A stretch of DNA of 57,683 nucleotides from Lingula anatina (lineage: Eukaryota; Brachiopoda; Lingulata; Lingulida; Lingulidae): assembly GCF_001039355.2 (NCBI RefSeq), contig NW_019775402.1:867670-925352 (forward strand), written 5' to 3'. The notes below the pieces were generated by a model, which had not been told where the DNA came from, ran no database searches, and saw only the letters and a program-made list of their open reading frames with translations. Positions 11,264 through 21,653 of the stretch are shown here, piece by piece (the first letter of the stretch is position 1; every line of letters begins with the position of its first letter). Made by a program: the position numbers and the translations under genes.

Positions 11264-12289
11264 GCTAAACCCAAACTTGTCCTGTCTTGGATTCCAGTGC
11301 CCGGCATGGACTATATGACACTTAGAACTTATAAAAAACCTGAGTTTAAGAGCTTGGGCTGCCCAGTCAGTAACTGTATCTACACTGAGGATAAGTCTTT
11401 GGCTGATAAAAGCGACGCTATTGTTTTTATAGCCAGAAGTTTGGGAAGGAAACCTAAAAAACTGCCTCACCAGCGCTGGGTGTGGGTAACGCACGAGAGC
11501 TCGTGTTACTCCGGGGAAGCCGGTGGTGCTTGGGCGGGAATGTTTAATTGGACGATGACATTTCGGCGAGATTCCACAATTTTTACACCGTATCAGTTTG
11601 TTGTGGAGCGGGAAAAACCCCTTGCCAAGAATTTCACGGCAATAGCACTGAAGAAGACGAAGTTAGTAGCTTGGATGGTCAGTAACTGTCACACTAAGAG
11701 TAATCGAGAGAGGTACGTCGCAGAGTTGAAGAAGCACATCCCCGTTGACGTGTACGGTGGGTGTGGTCCGTTAAAATGTTCCAAACGGGACAACGAAAGA
11801 TGCCTGGAGAACATTAATAGGGACTACAAGTTTTACCTGTCCTTTGAGAATAGTATCTCAACGGATTACGTCACAGAGAAATTTTGGAAAATGTTGGATC
11901 GTGACATAGTGACGGTAACAAGAGGTCCGGCCAATTATTCCAGGGTTGGAATAAAACCCGAGTGGCACATCAATACGAACGATTTTAAATCTCCAAAAGA
12001 TTTAGCAGCCTATCTGAAATATTTGGACAAAAATGTGACGGCTTATGTTCAATATTTAGAGTGGAAGAATCAGTACACCACAGGGAACCGACTGAAGGCG
12101 TACTGCGACCTCTGCGCCAAGTTAAACGACCCCAGTGAGCCAGTCACGTGGTTCCGGCCAGGGACGCTGGCCAACTGGTTTAACAAGGGTCACTGTATAG
12201 CACCCAAAGACTTGAATTTTAAACGTAGAAAAAGACGCCAAACAGACACTTTTATATATTTAGATGGACATGGGGTGCTTATTTTTTAA
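11264..12289 (+). CDS. Alpha-1,3-fucosyltransferase (GT10), 5'-truncated copy
   Basis: Homology to the full-length neighbour (13892-15289) starts at its codon 136 (PKLVLSW). The frame stays open to a stop at 12287-12289, and the first ATG is at 11306 (MDYMTLRTYKK). It has the GT10 features VWVTHESS, FNWTMTFRRDS and the nucleotide-sugar motif KFYLSFENSISTDYVTEKFW. Cysteines near the C-terminus (YCDLCAKLND) match the neighbour. The cytoplasmic tail, membrane anchor and stem are absent, so a product would not be retained in the Golgi unless an unseen upstream exon supplies an anchor. The first 240 bases are almost identical to the neighbour and the rest much less so. The C-terminus differs (ends DGHGVLIF). 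It is probably a non-functional partial duplicate, although its catalytic frame is unbroken. Confidence 0.65.
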   Translation, partial: AKPKLVLSWIPVPGMDYMTLRTYKKPEFKSLGCPVSNCIYTEDKSLADKSDAIVFIARSLGRKPKKLPHQRWVWVTHESSCYSGEAGGAWAGMFNWTMTFRRDSTIFTPYQFVVEREKPLAKNFTAIALKKTKLVAWMVSNCHTKSNRERYVAELKKHIPVDVYGGCGPLKCSKRDNERCLENINRDYKFYLSFENSISTDYVTEKFWKMLDRDIVTVTRGPANYSRVGIKPEWHINTNDFKSPKDLAAYLKYLDKNVTAYVQYLEWKNQYTTGNRLKAYCDLCAKLNDPSEPVTWFRPGTLANWFNKGHCIAPKDLNFKRRKRRQTDTFIYLDGHGVLIF

Positions 12290-12684
12290 CATGCTAAGTC
12301 AATTGTTTAGACTGCAGTCAAGGGACGTCTTTGAGCCGTTTTAGATATATTCCCGGTGATTAAATCATGCTACACAGTTTTAAGAATTTAATCGGCGTAC
12401 GAAGATAAATGATGTAATGCTACTGATACAGTTCTAGATTGGCGATTAAAAATTACAATAATGTTTATTTAAAGCCTAGTTCTATTTTTAGAACCAACTC
12501 CTGTAATTGTATGCAAAGTAGGGTCAGCTGGCTGTCCGCTAAGTGGCAAGTTGAATGTCGTGCCATGTTCTGCCCTGTCTTAAAGGGAGTATAAATCTTC
12601 GCTTTGGCCAAAAAATGAATTAAACACTTTTCCCATACTCAGCAATGGATAATGAATCCATTTTTACATTCCAAGTTAGTCCCT

Positions 12685-12728
<44 letters not shown>

Positions 12729-13459
12729 GTTATAATCCCTTAAGAGATTATAACAGAGTAAAGCCATCAATGGACGTGGTGTAAAGACAAGCTCAGATAT
12801 CAGAATAATACCTATAACTATAATAATAGCTATAATTATATATCTGTGAGTTGTTCACAATGATTTTTATTGTGAAATATAGACCTCATACGAAGAGTTA
12901 TTATCCCTTTAAGTTTTATGGAGACTTGTTTTCAGTCATGAGGAATGTAGCCCAAGAAGCCAGCAGTCATAATCTGCTGTCCGCCCCTCGTGTAAAACAC
13001 ATACTAAACGAAAGTTAACAGGAAAAAACCACTGCATAATTTCCCTTTCAAAAGAGGCGGCTCTTTATATGTTTATTAATAATGTAATTTTTAACAGAGT
13101 AACGCACACAATATCTTGCAACATAGGTGAAGCCTATTCCATGATATTTTATACATCATATTCTTCGAAGCATTTTGGTACATGACACCGTTTACCTCCA
13201 GGCGACACAAAGCATACGAGATGTGTGTGTAGGTACGTGAAAGATAACATGGTGATGGTTGATTTAACCCGTACAAATTACAAGGTACCCGAAGGCATTA
13301 TTTTTGGATATTATTATTATTTTTTTAATCAAAATATAAAAATTCTACCTTGAGTATGTTTTCTTTGGGGCGGCGTTAATGAGTCCCTATGAGTGGACTT
13401 TGTTTTAAGTTGCTCTCTCCTTTATTTCAGTTGACATGCCTGCACTGCAAATGTACTGG
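12290..13459. other. Intergenic, no gene seen
   Basis: The region contains a poly(T) run at about 12688-12721 and A/T-rich sequence. Reading frames are short and unsupported. A pyrimidine-rich tract ending 'tttatttcag' at about 13421-13430 could be a splice acceptor for a 5'-UTR exon of the downstream fucosyltransferase, but nothing else supports that. Confidence 0.5.
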
Positions 13460-13606
13460 AAGTTCCGGTAGACGGGGACTGGACATTTCCGGTAGACAGG
13501 GTTGGACATTTCCGGTAGACGGGGCCTGGACATTTCCGGTAGACGGGGCCTGGACATTTCTGGTAGACGGGGCCTGGACATTCCGGTAGACGGGGACTGG
13601 ACATTT
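13460..13606. repeat. 26-bp minisatellite upstream of fucosyltransferase
   Basis: About six tandem copies of a roughly 26-base unit containing 'ccggtagacggggcctggac', with one or two changes per copy. It starts about 430 bp before the fucosyltransferase ATG. Frames through it give repeated PVDGAWTF peptides that are repeat artefacts. Confidence 0.92.
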
Positions 13607-13891
13607 TTTCAGATATGTCACATGCACAGTTAAGACTCTTAGGAAGTAATATCAGTATTCCGTAACAACGTTCACTCTGTGGACAAGGACGACGTAAAGA
13701 CAATCTCAGTTATTCAATCACACATGTAGCACATAGTGGCGGGTTTTAAAGAAACAAGACACTTTTAACTGGGGGATTGAACTGCTTCTTGCCGTGTGTT
13801 CAGTTGTCCTATGTAACATTTTGTACTTGGTGTGAATACAATGCCTGTTTCCTGTGAGGCAATCTGTGGGTGACCCAAGTATTGAGGACAA

Positions 13892-15289
13892 ATGGAAAAG
13901 GAAGCAGGAATTAGGGTCGACACCACAAGAGGGCTGTCTCACCCCGTTAACACGTGTAAGGCTTCACTGCTATATGTGACTATTTTCCTCTCTGTGGGTT
14001 CATTGCTTATGTATTTTATAACTACGGATTTGTATTCAAAGAGGAACGTCTATTTACAGCCGGTAAAATGGACTGTCAACTTCCCTAAATTAACTACTGC
14101 TTACAACAAACCTTCACAAAACAGCACATCGTATTCCAGTGAAGATCGGAAAAAAGAACCTAAACCAAAAATACCCACGAACCAAAAGAACCAAGCCAAG
14201 GCCGGCGTGATTGAGGAACAGTTGAATCAAACCGATCTTCGTGAAACACAAAAACCGAAAATAAACTCTACGCAGGCGACTTCGCCTGTTTCCGGTAAAC
14301 CCAAACTTGTCCTGTCTTGGACTCCAGTGCCCGGCATGGACTATATGACACTTAGAACTTATAAAAAACCGGAGTTTAAGAGCTTGGGCTGCCCAATCAG
14401 TAACTGTATCTACACTGAGGATAAGTCTTTGGCTGATAAAAGCGACGCTATTGTTTTTATAGCCAGAAGTTTGGGAAAGAAACCTAAAAAACTGCCTCAC
14501 CAGCGCTGGGTGTGGGTGACGCACGAGAGCTCGTGTAACTCCGGCGAAAATGGCGGAGTTTGGGAGGGAATGTTTAATTGGACGATGACATTTCGGAGGG
14601 ATTCGGATATTTTTGCACCATGGTTTTTTCTAAAAAAACGGGACAAACCTTTGATCAAAAACTTTACGGAAATCACATTGAAGAAAACCAAAATGGTGGC
14701 TTGGTTTGTCAGTAATTGTAATACTCAGAGCAGACGAGAGGATTACGTCAGAGAGTTGCAGAAGTACATCAAAGTGGACATTTACGGAAATTGTGGTCCT
14801 TTAAAATGCTCAAAGAGAGAAAATGAAAAATGTGAAGCTAAAATGAAAAAAGAATACAAATTTTACCTCTCATTCGAAAATAGCATCTCGACGGACTACA
14901 TATCAGACAAATTTTGGAAAACCGCAGGACAGAACATTGTACCCATAACGCGCGGAAGTCCGGCAAATTACTCCAGAGTAGGAATACAACCAAGTTGGCA
15001 CATTTCCACAAATGATTTCAAGTCACCGAAGGATCTGGCACATTATCTTCATTATCTAGCTAATAATGTCACGGCTTATGTAAAATACTTGGAGTGGAAA
15101 AGTGTTTACGATGTAGATTTACGTCTTAAGTCGTATTGCGAACTGTGTGCAAAGCTGAACGATCCCAGCGAACCGGTCACGTGGTACGCCAAGGGGAAGC
15201 TGGCAGAATGGTTCAATAAAGGACACTGTTTGCCCCCAAGTGATTTGAACTTTAAAGGAAACACGGATAGGAAAACTAGGAAAAGATAG
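13892..15289 (+). CDS. Alpha-1,3-fucosyltransferase (GT10), full length, intronless
   Basis: A single open frame of 465 aa. It would transfer fucose from GDP-fucose to N-acetylglucosamine-containing glycans in the Golgi. It has the type II architecture of the family: a short cytosolic tail, a membrane anchor at about residues 24-43 (LLYVTIFLSVGSLLMYFI), and a charged, Pro/Lys/Gln-rich stem to about 135 with NQT and NST sequons. A GT10 catalytic domain follows. VWVTHESS is at 207-214, FNWTMTFRRDSDIF is typical of the family, and the donor motif KFYLSFENSISTDY begins at 323, followed by the conserved PANYSRVG. The C-terminal pair of cysteines (YCELCAKLND) is present. Length fits invertebrate GT10 enzymes. 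The linkage and acceptor (core or Lewis-type) cannot be read from sequence. Confidence 0.9.
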   Translation: MEKEAGIRVDTTRGLSHPVNTCKASLLYVTIFLSVGSLLMYFITTDLYSKRNVYLQPVKWTVNFPKLTTAYNKPSQNSTSYSSEDRKKEPKPKIPTNQKNQAKAGVIEEQLNQTDLRETQKPKINSTQATSPVSGKPKLVLSWTPVPGMDYMTLRTYKKPEFKSLGCPISNCIYTEDKSLADKSDAIVFIARSLGKKPKKLPHQRWVWVTHESSCNSGENGGVWEGMFNWTMTFRRDSDIFAPWFFLKKRDKPLIKNFTEITLKKTKMVAWFVSNCNTQSRREDYVRELQKYIKVDIYGNCGPLKCSKRENEKCEAKMKKEYKFYLSFENSISTDYISDKFWKTAGQNIVPITRGSPANYSRVGIQPSWHISTNDFKSPKDLAHYLHYLANNVTAYVKYLEWKSVYDVDLRLKSYCELCAKLNDPSEPVTWYAKGKLAEWFNKGHCLPPSDLNFKGNTDRKTRKR

Positions 15290-16251
15290 GCAAGCATAAA
15301 CATTGAATTAGAAAAAAACAAGGAATGAAACTTTGTACAGACAAAAAGGAGAAATAATAATGCACAAAATAGGTTATTTTGTCAATTGTGATGCAATCAA
15401 ACATTATGCTTAAGAGCAAAATTAACTCCAGATTTTAATTATGCAAAAGAGGTAACACGGATATCAGAAATATGTAACTGACACAAGACTTTTAGGGCCA
15501 TGAGAGTTCCTGTTTACACATTGAAAATTTCGGAATAAAAAAATTGCAAAAATTCAAGAAAAAAAAAATCCAATTAAGCTGATTTTCAAATTTGAGCTGT
15601 ATATTAAACCTAAGAATCAACTTTGTAAGTTACAAAATAATACGTAAAACGGTTTTCATTTCATAGCATTTGTGGTGGCAGTCCACAGAATAGTTTTTTA
15701 TGCAATTTTACATGATAAAGAGCATAATCACCAATAGTTTTCAATTGTTTACTAAGCATAACNTGGAAAAGATAGGCAAGCATAAACATTGAATTAGAAA
15801 AAAACAAGGAATGAAACTTTAACTTGGCAGCAAATCTGTCAACTGTACAGACAAAAAGGAGAAATAATAATGCACAAAATAGGTTATTTTGTCAATTGTG
15901 ATGCAATCAAACATTATGCTTAAGAGCAAAATTAACTCCAGATTTTAATTATGCAAAAGAGGTAACACGGATATCAGAAATATGTAACTGACACAAGACT
16001 TTTAGGACCATGAGAGTTCCTGTTTACACATTGAAAATTTCGGAATAAAAAAATTGCAAAAAATTCAAGAAAAAAAAAATCCAATTATAAGCTGATTTTC
16101 AAATTTGAGCTGTATATTAAACCTAAGAATCATCTTTGTAAATTACAAAATAATAAGTAGAACGGTTTTCATTTCATATCATTTGTGGTGGCAGTCCACA
16201 GAATAGTTTTTTTATGCAATTTTACATGATAAAGAGCATAATCACCAAGAG
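15283..16251. repeat. Tandem duplication of the fucosyltransferase 3' flank
   Basis: Bases 15283-15762 and 15764-16251 are near-identical copies (both start 'ggaaaagataggcaagcata'). They differ by a 21-base piece in the second copy ('aacttggcagcaaatctgtc') and scattered changes. A single N at 15763 separates them exactly, which suggests two allelic contigs placed end to end. No gene is visible. Confidence 0.85.
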
Positions 16252-18192
16252 TTTTCAATTGTTTACTAAGCATAACATGTGGCTGTTACATTCAGATAAT
16301 GTACTCGATAACTATCATGTGGCTTCATGCGTTGAGGTTCAACATCCCACAATGAAAATGCCAATGTGTGAAAAAAGAAAATCTTTAAAAGAAACTGCAC
16401 ATCTTCCAGAAAAAGAACCCAATGAGGCTGGTTTTCCAACTCTTGCTGTATCTTAGTCCAACGAATCGTTTTTGTTAGTTTGAGAATCATAAGAAGCAAA
16501 AATTTCTAAAATTGTGTGAAAATACCACCAATAACAATGTGAAAAATCAGAATCAACCACATTAAGAGACAACCCAGCAGAATTCCTAAGTGCCCATGGT
16601 TCGAAAGAACTGCGCCTTTTGCTGGGAAAAGGTCCACTCTGGGTAAAATTTGATCTAGGTACATGGAGTTTTTATAGGAAAAGGTCCACTTTTTCGGAAA
16701 AAGAACCCCCTTTTTGAAATTGCTGGCTACGGGCCTGAATAACAATGTGAAAAACCAGAATCAACCACACTAAAAGACAGCCCAACCCCAATTCGCACAG
16801 AATTCCTAAGTGCCCTTGCGCATCCCTGATTATTATTCTATGTAATACCGAAATATTCTCATTGTTAGGAGTGGTATAGGAGAAGATAGCAATTATTACG
16901 TGTAAAGAATTAAGAATCAACCACCCTAGTGGTTGAACTGAAAATCAATTCAGTTATTTCTGGGTCCATCATCTACTTGCAAAAAATATTTGAAACGAAT
17001 ATTTGGACAAAAATGAACCACAAACAAACGCACTCACTCACCAACGCGCGAACAAGCAGAGCAAGTGATTTACGATTTGTAATACATTATATAAATAAGG
17101 CACAGGGATGAAAATGTCGCTTGGTCTACTCTTCGAGTGGAGGTACCGCAGACGCCGAGGGAGGGGCAGGAGCCCGTCGTGTCTTCCTTGGAATCCTCTT
17201 AAATTAGACGTGATAGCTTACATTGATTCAAGTAATCCACGTAGAATATGCTACAACTAGAGGTCCTCCAACTGCCCAGTTTGAGACCTACTACAGTGTA
17301 TTTGAATAAATAGATTTCAACCCTTGCAGCACAAGCAGACCTCCTCAACACGTACATGTGTATATCTAGGTCAAACTACATACCAGTATTGCAATACAAA
17401 TAACACATTCTCATGGGCTAATTTACCGGAATTGAAAATTTCAAAAAGCGTTTCCCCGTTCTAATACACGTTGTCAACGCATGAGAACGTTAACGTCCCA
17501 GTACAGTGGCGACCTCAATTGAGAGAATGTGTCACTAAACAGCCGACTAAATGCGGTTGTCATCGCCATAAATCCGACTACTGTAGCTGTACATCTGTTA
17601 TGTTGAGATCTAAATACTAGTTGTTACATGCAACAAAACCTGTGTTTTGAAAATATAATCGATGTTGCCTCTTCTATTATGTTGACGAAGGTTCGTACGA
17701 AGCAAATTAAAAAAGGGAACGAGCGCGTGTGTTTCTTGGATAACCAACCAGTCAGGAAAAAGCTATGTAGGGTGAGTTCCAGTAATTTAATCTTTCTACT
17801 GACCTCCCCTTCTCCGCCTTCTATGGCGATATAGACACAAATGACCGAGTTTGTTTGTTTTAACGATATAGTCTAACGCCATGAGGTCAAGGTGACGGTT
17901 CTGCTCTAATCTGTTTACCCAAGTTAACAGGGCTGCCCTATCGACTGGGAGATTTACGTGAAAAGTAAGTTATTTTATACTGTATTTATTCTATCACGTT
18001 AATTAGTTGGCTGATTTCAGTTCTGGTGACAGTCCATACATGTACCCGCGTGCTCTAAATAACAAACTCTTCAGCATATCTACTTACCGGGATATACCAT
18101 GTACAATATGTACCAGCCATACAGATTGGGTTTCACTATTTACAGGCATCTTTCTGATAATTCTATGCAATTTTTATAAGATTGATTTTTAG
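16252..18192. repeat. Duplicated flank block, version 1 (version 2 is 18194 to about 21110)
   Basis: The sequence from 'ttttcaattgtttactaagc' through about 17100 recurs at 18194-18790. The following part (about 17105-18190, starting 'ggcacagggatgaaa') recurs at about 18950-21110, apart from an LTR insertion there, and again at about 42435-44090. It includes a conserved stretch 'atagtctaacgccatgagg' to 'gggctgccctatcgac' that lies upstream of both synthetase copies. No convincing ORF is present. A single N at 18193 marks the junction. Confidence 0.8.
16594..16737. mobile_element. MITE-like element ending GGCTACGGGCCTG (copy 1)
   Basis: This shares its interior ('ggtccactctgggtaaaatttgat', 'ttttgaaattgctggctacgg') with 44099-44237 and 52030-52197, where it lies in the opposite orientation. 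Ends resemble CAGGCCCGTAGCC in inverted orientation. Host sequence on its two sides ('caataacaatgtgaaaaa', 'cctaagtgccc') is itself repeated, so insertion accompanied a local duplication. hAT-type termini are suspected but not shown. Confidence 0.6.
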
Positions 18193-18193
18193 N

Positions 18194-19844
18194 TTTTCAA
18201 TTGTTTACTAAGCATAACATGTGGCTGTTACATTCAGATAATGTACTCGATAACTATCTTGTGGCTTCATGCGTTGAGTTTCAACATTCCACACTGAAAA
18301 TGCCAATATGTGAAAAAAGAAAATCTTGCAAAGAAACCGCACATCTTCCAGAAAAAGAACCCAATGAGTTTTCCAATTCTTGCTGTATCTTAGTCCAACG
18401 AATCGTTTTGTTAGTTTGACAATCATAAGAAGCAAATATTTCTAAAATTGTGTGAAAATAACACCAATAACAATGTGAAAAATCAGAATCAACCACACTA
18501 AGAGACAGCCCAGCAGAATTCCTAAGTGCCCATGCACATCCCTGATTATTATTCTATTTAATACCGAAATATCCTCATTGTTAGGAGTGGTATAGGAGAA
18601 GATAGCAATTATTATGTGTAAAGAATTAAGCATCAACAACCCCAGTGGTTGCACTGAAAATCAATTTAGTTATTTCTGGGTCCATCATCTACTTGCAAAA
18701 AATATTTGAAACGAAAATCCCTAAAGTTTTGGCCGCTATCACTGGTCAAAAATGAACCACAAATAAACGCACTCACTCACCAATGGGTAAATAAGCAGAG
18801 CAAGAGATTTATGAATTTTTTCTAGTAAAATTGCATTTTGTAAAGATGAAACAGAAAGGTAACAATTATATATTAAATATCACTTCACTCGGGATCTTTT
18901 TTACAGTAACTAACCACATTTGGACAGGCTTTAATATAATTTAATAGGGCACAGAGATGAAAGTGTCACTTGGTCTCCTCTTCAAGTGGAGGTACCGCAG
19001 ACGCCGAGGGAGGGGCAGGTGCCCGTCGTTTTTTCCTTGGAATCCTCTTAAATTCAAAACGTGATAGATTACATTGATTCAAGTAATCCACGTAGAATAT
19101 ACAGCTAGTCGCACTGTCAACACACAGGTCCCCCGGCGCCCTACATGTAGTTTGAGTCCTACTACAGTGTTTATTAATAAATATATTTCAACCCTTGCAG
19201 CACAGCAGACCTCCTCAACACGTACACGTGTATATCTAGGTCAAACTGCCTGCCAGTATTGCAATACAAATAACACATTCTCATGAAGCTAATTTTACCG
19301 GTATTGAACATCTCAAAATGCGTTTCCCCGTTCTAATACACGATGTCAACGCATGTGAACGTTAACGTCCCACGACAGTGGCGACCTCAATTGAGGGGAT
19401 GTGTCACTAAACAGCCGACTAAATGCGGTTGTCGTCGCCAAAAATCTGACTACTGCAGCTGTAGATCTGTTATGTTGAGATCTAAATACTAGTTGTTACA
19501 TGCAACAAAACCAGTGTTTTGAAAACATAATCGATGTTGCCTCTTCTACAATGTTGACGGAGGTTCGTACGAAGAAAATTAAAAAAAGGGAACGAGCGCG
19601 TAAACTGGATAACCAACCAGCCAGGAAAAAGCTATGTTGGATTAGTTCCAGTTTATATTGAGCTGTATATGAAGTCAATTTTTTGCCACAAAACCAACCG
19701 AATGCCAGCATATAGTTTCAAATAGTATAACTAATTAAGAGACTTTCCAAAAGACATTGCTTAAATTACCCGAAAATGATATTTGAACGGTTTTTCTGCT
19801 AGCTTTTTGTGCTGTATATACATGGGGCAGAAAAGGAGGTCACA
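18194..19844. repeat. Duplicated flank block, version 2, left part
   Basis: It is collinear with 16252-17840: first 'ttttcaattgtttactaagc', then from about 18950 the 'ggcacagagatgaaagtgtc' block. Compared with version 1 it lacks the MITE at 16594-16737 and has extra sequence at about 18820-18945. It ends at the single N at 19845. Beyond the 19.8-20.5 kb insertion the block resumes at about 20471. No gene is supported. Confidence 0.75.
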
Positions 19845-20101
19845 NGTAACGATTTTACATAGCCTTAAAATTCATGGTAAAATTGCTGCAGTAAGCTGTA
19901 GCCTTTTGTTTACATTCTTGTGTGTGTGTTGAACTTTGAAACTTAAGTTGGAATGGCTTGTAAGTGGTATCAGTTTACTAAAGAGGGGATTGTGGTGTCC
20001 AGTAGAGGGGTTGGCGGTCAACCATTCAAGGCCGTCCACTTTTCCTCTGCCTGCCAGTCAAAGTAGCAGTGAACCATTCAAGGCCGTCCACTTTTGAAAT
20101 G

Positions 20102-20107
20102 TATAAA
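20102..20107 (+). promoter_or_regulatory. TATA box of the LTR promoter
   Basis: TATAAA lies about 30 bases before 'ttgttcagttag', a plausible initiator, and about 260 bases before the LTR AATAAA signal. This spacing fits a U3-R-U5 layout. Confidence 0.5.
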
Positions 20108-20132
20108 TACAGCTGCTCTTCGCAGTGTTGTT

Positions 20133-20228
20133 CAGTTAGAGTATAGTGGCAGTACTCAGTTAGAGTATAGTGGCAGTACTCAGTTAGAGTATAGTGGCAG
20201 TACTCAGTTAGAGTATAGTGTCAGACTT
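20133..20228. repeat. Four 24-bp tandem repeats in the LTR
   Basis: The unit CAGTTAGAGTATAGTGGCAG plus TACT is repeated four times at a fixed period of 24 just after the predicted LTR transcription start. The last unit is slightly changed. Confidence 0.9.
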
Positions 20229-21359
20229 AGTTTCACATTATAGTTGCAGTTAGTTTCAGTAGTTGTTCAAGTTAGAAGTACAGCAGTACAGCAAGATAGC
20301 CAGAGACAGTGTTTAGTAAAAGACACAGAAACATGTACATTTGACTTGAGAATTGTTCTTAGAAATAAAGATTTACAAAACAGAAACCTGTTTTGTTGGT
20401 GGCAGCGATTCCGTTCCTTTAAAAGAACAAGAACCGTACACTGGTGGCAGAAAAACGAAGACCTTTACAATATACATGGGGCAGAAAAGGAGGTCACATA
20501 AGTGGATTAAATTTCTGACCAAAATTATAGAAGGGGGCAGTCTAAAGTTTTTTTTGTAGCTGATCCAGTGATTTATTCAGTTTATCCCTCGGCATGTCGA
20601 CTTTATTTGAGTTGTATAAGAAACTAGTAGAAGTGGTTTATATCTGCGAGGAGTTATAACTGTTATAACTCCTTGATATGTGTTACTGGGAATCCGCGCT
20701 CTTCTGATGCTTGGTTCATATGTACCTTAATTTTAAGTTTCCTACTGACCTCCCTTTCTCCGCCTTCTATGACGATAGACACAAATGGCCCAGTTTGTTT
20801 ATTTTAACGATATAGTCTAACGCCATGAGGTCAAGGTGACGGTTCTGCTCTAATCTGTTTACCCAAGTTAACAGGGCTGCCCTATCGACTTGGAGATTTA
20901 CGTATAAAGTAAGTTGTATTTTTAACAATATATATTCTATCACGTTAAATAGTTGGCTGATTTCAGTTCTGGTGACAGTATACATACATGTATCCGCGTG
21001 CTCTAAATAACAAACTCTTCAGCATATCTAGTTACCGGGACATACCATGTACAATGTACCAGCCATACACATTGGGATTCACTATTCACAGACATATTTC
21101 TGATAATTCTATGCATATTTCTGTACTGTTAGTATGTTATCATTAAGTTGACTTCATCACTGAGCTGGCATCTGATAGAGATATGTAACGTGACAGAGAG
21201 TTCCCCATAACAGAGAGTCCGTTTCCCATTCATTTATACAGGTGAGCCTCTCCCTAGATTTTGACCCACTTATGTCAGACTAACCCTAACCATTATAACT
21301 ATATGGAGGGCGGACTTTTTGTTACACGGACCCTCAGTTTCGTTACACCGGCTGACATG

Positions 21360-21520
21360 GCACCATTCCGTCCATAAAATAATGATACAAAGCAGCAGTG
21401 GGGTGCACTCCTCATGCTGAAAGTCTATAGACAAGCTGGTATATGACACTTAGCTTTCTCATATTACAATGATATAAAACAGCAGTGGGGTGCCTTCCTC
21501 ATGCTGTTGGTCCAGGCATA
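21360..21520. repeat. One and a half units of the 93-bp repeat upstream of synthetase copy A
   Basis: The phrase 'agcagcagtggggtg...cctcatgctg' occurs twice here. The same unit is expanded to four full copies in front of synthetase copy B (44239-44640), so the array length differs between the paralogous promoters. Confidence 0.75.
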
Positions 21521-21653
21521 CGTCTGGGATGCCATGACATCAGAGCCTCCATATACTAGTACACCATCATCAACAATATTTTCTGATCTGCATTTTTATT
21601 GTAATTAATATTTTTATTGCATATTTCAATTCATGTTCAATCCAGAGTCAGCT

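Larger units (their letters stand above)
19845..20470 (+). mobile_element. LTR with primer-binding site, truncated retrotransposon
   Basis: After the N the sequence begins GTAACG (TGTAACG if N is T). In order it has a TATA box (TATAAA, 20102-20107), four 24-bp tandem repeats (20133-20228), a polyadenylation signal (AATAAA, 20364-20369) and TGGTGGCAGCG at 20397-20407. That last 11-mer matches the complement of the 3' end of animal tRNA-Leu (CGCTGCCACCA), the classic primer site directly after a 5' LTR. No gag or pol follows; about 60 bases later host sequence returns. The 28 host bases 19817-19844 are repeated at 20471-20498, far longer than an integrase target duplication, so the right edge may be an assembly join. 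Confidence 0.65.
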
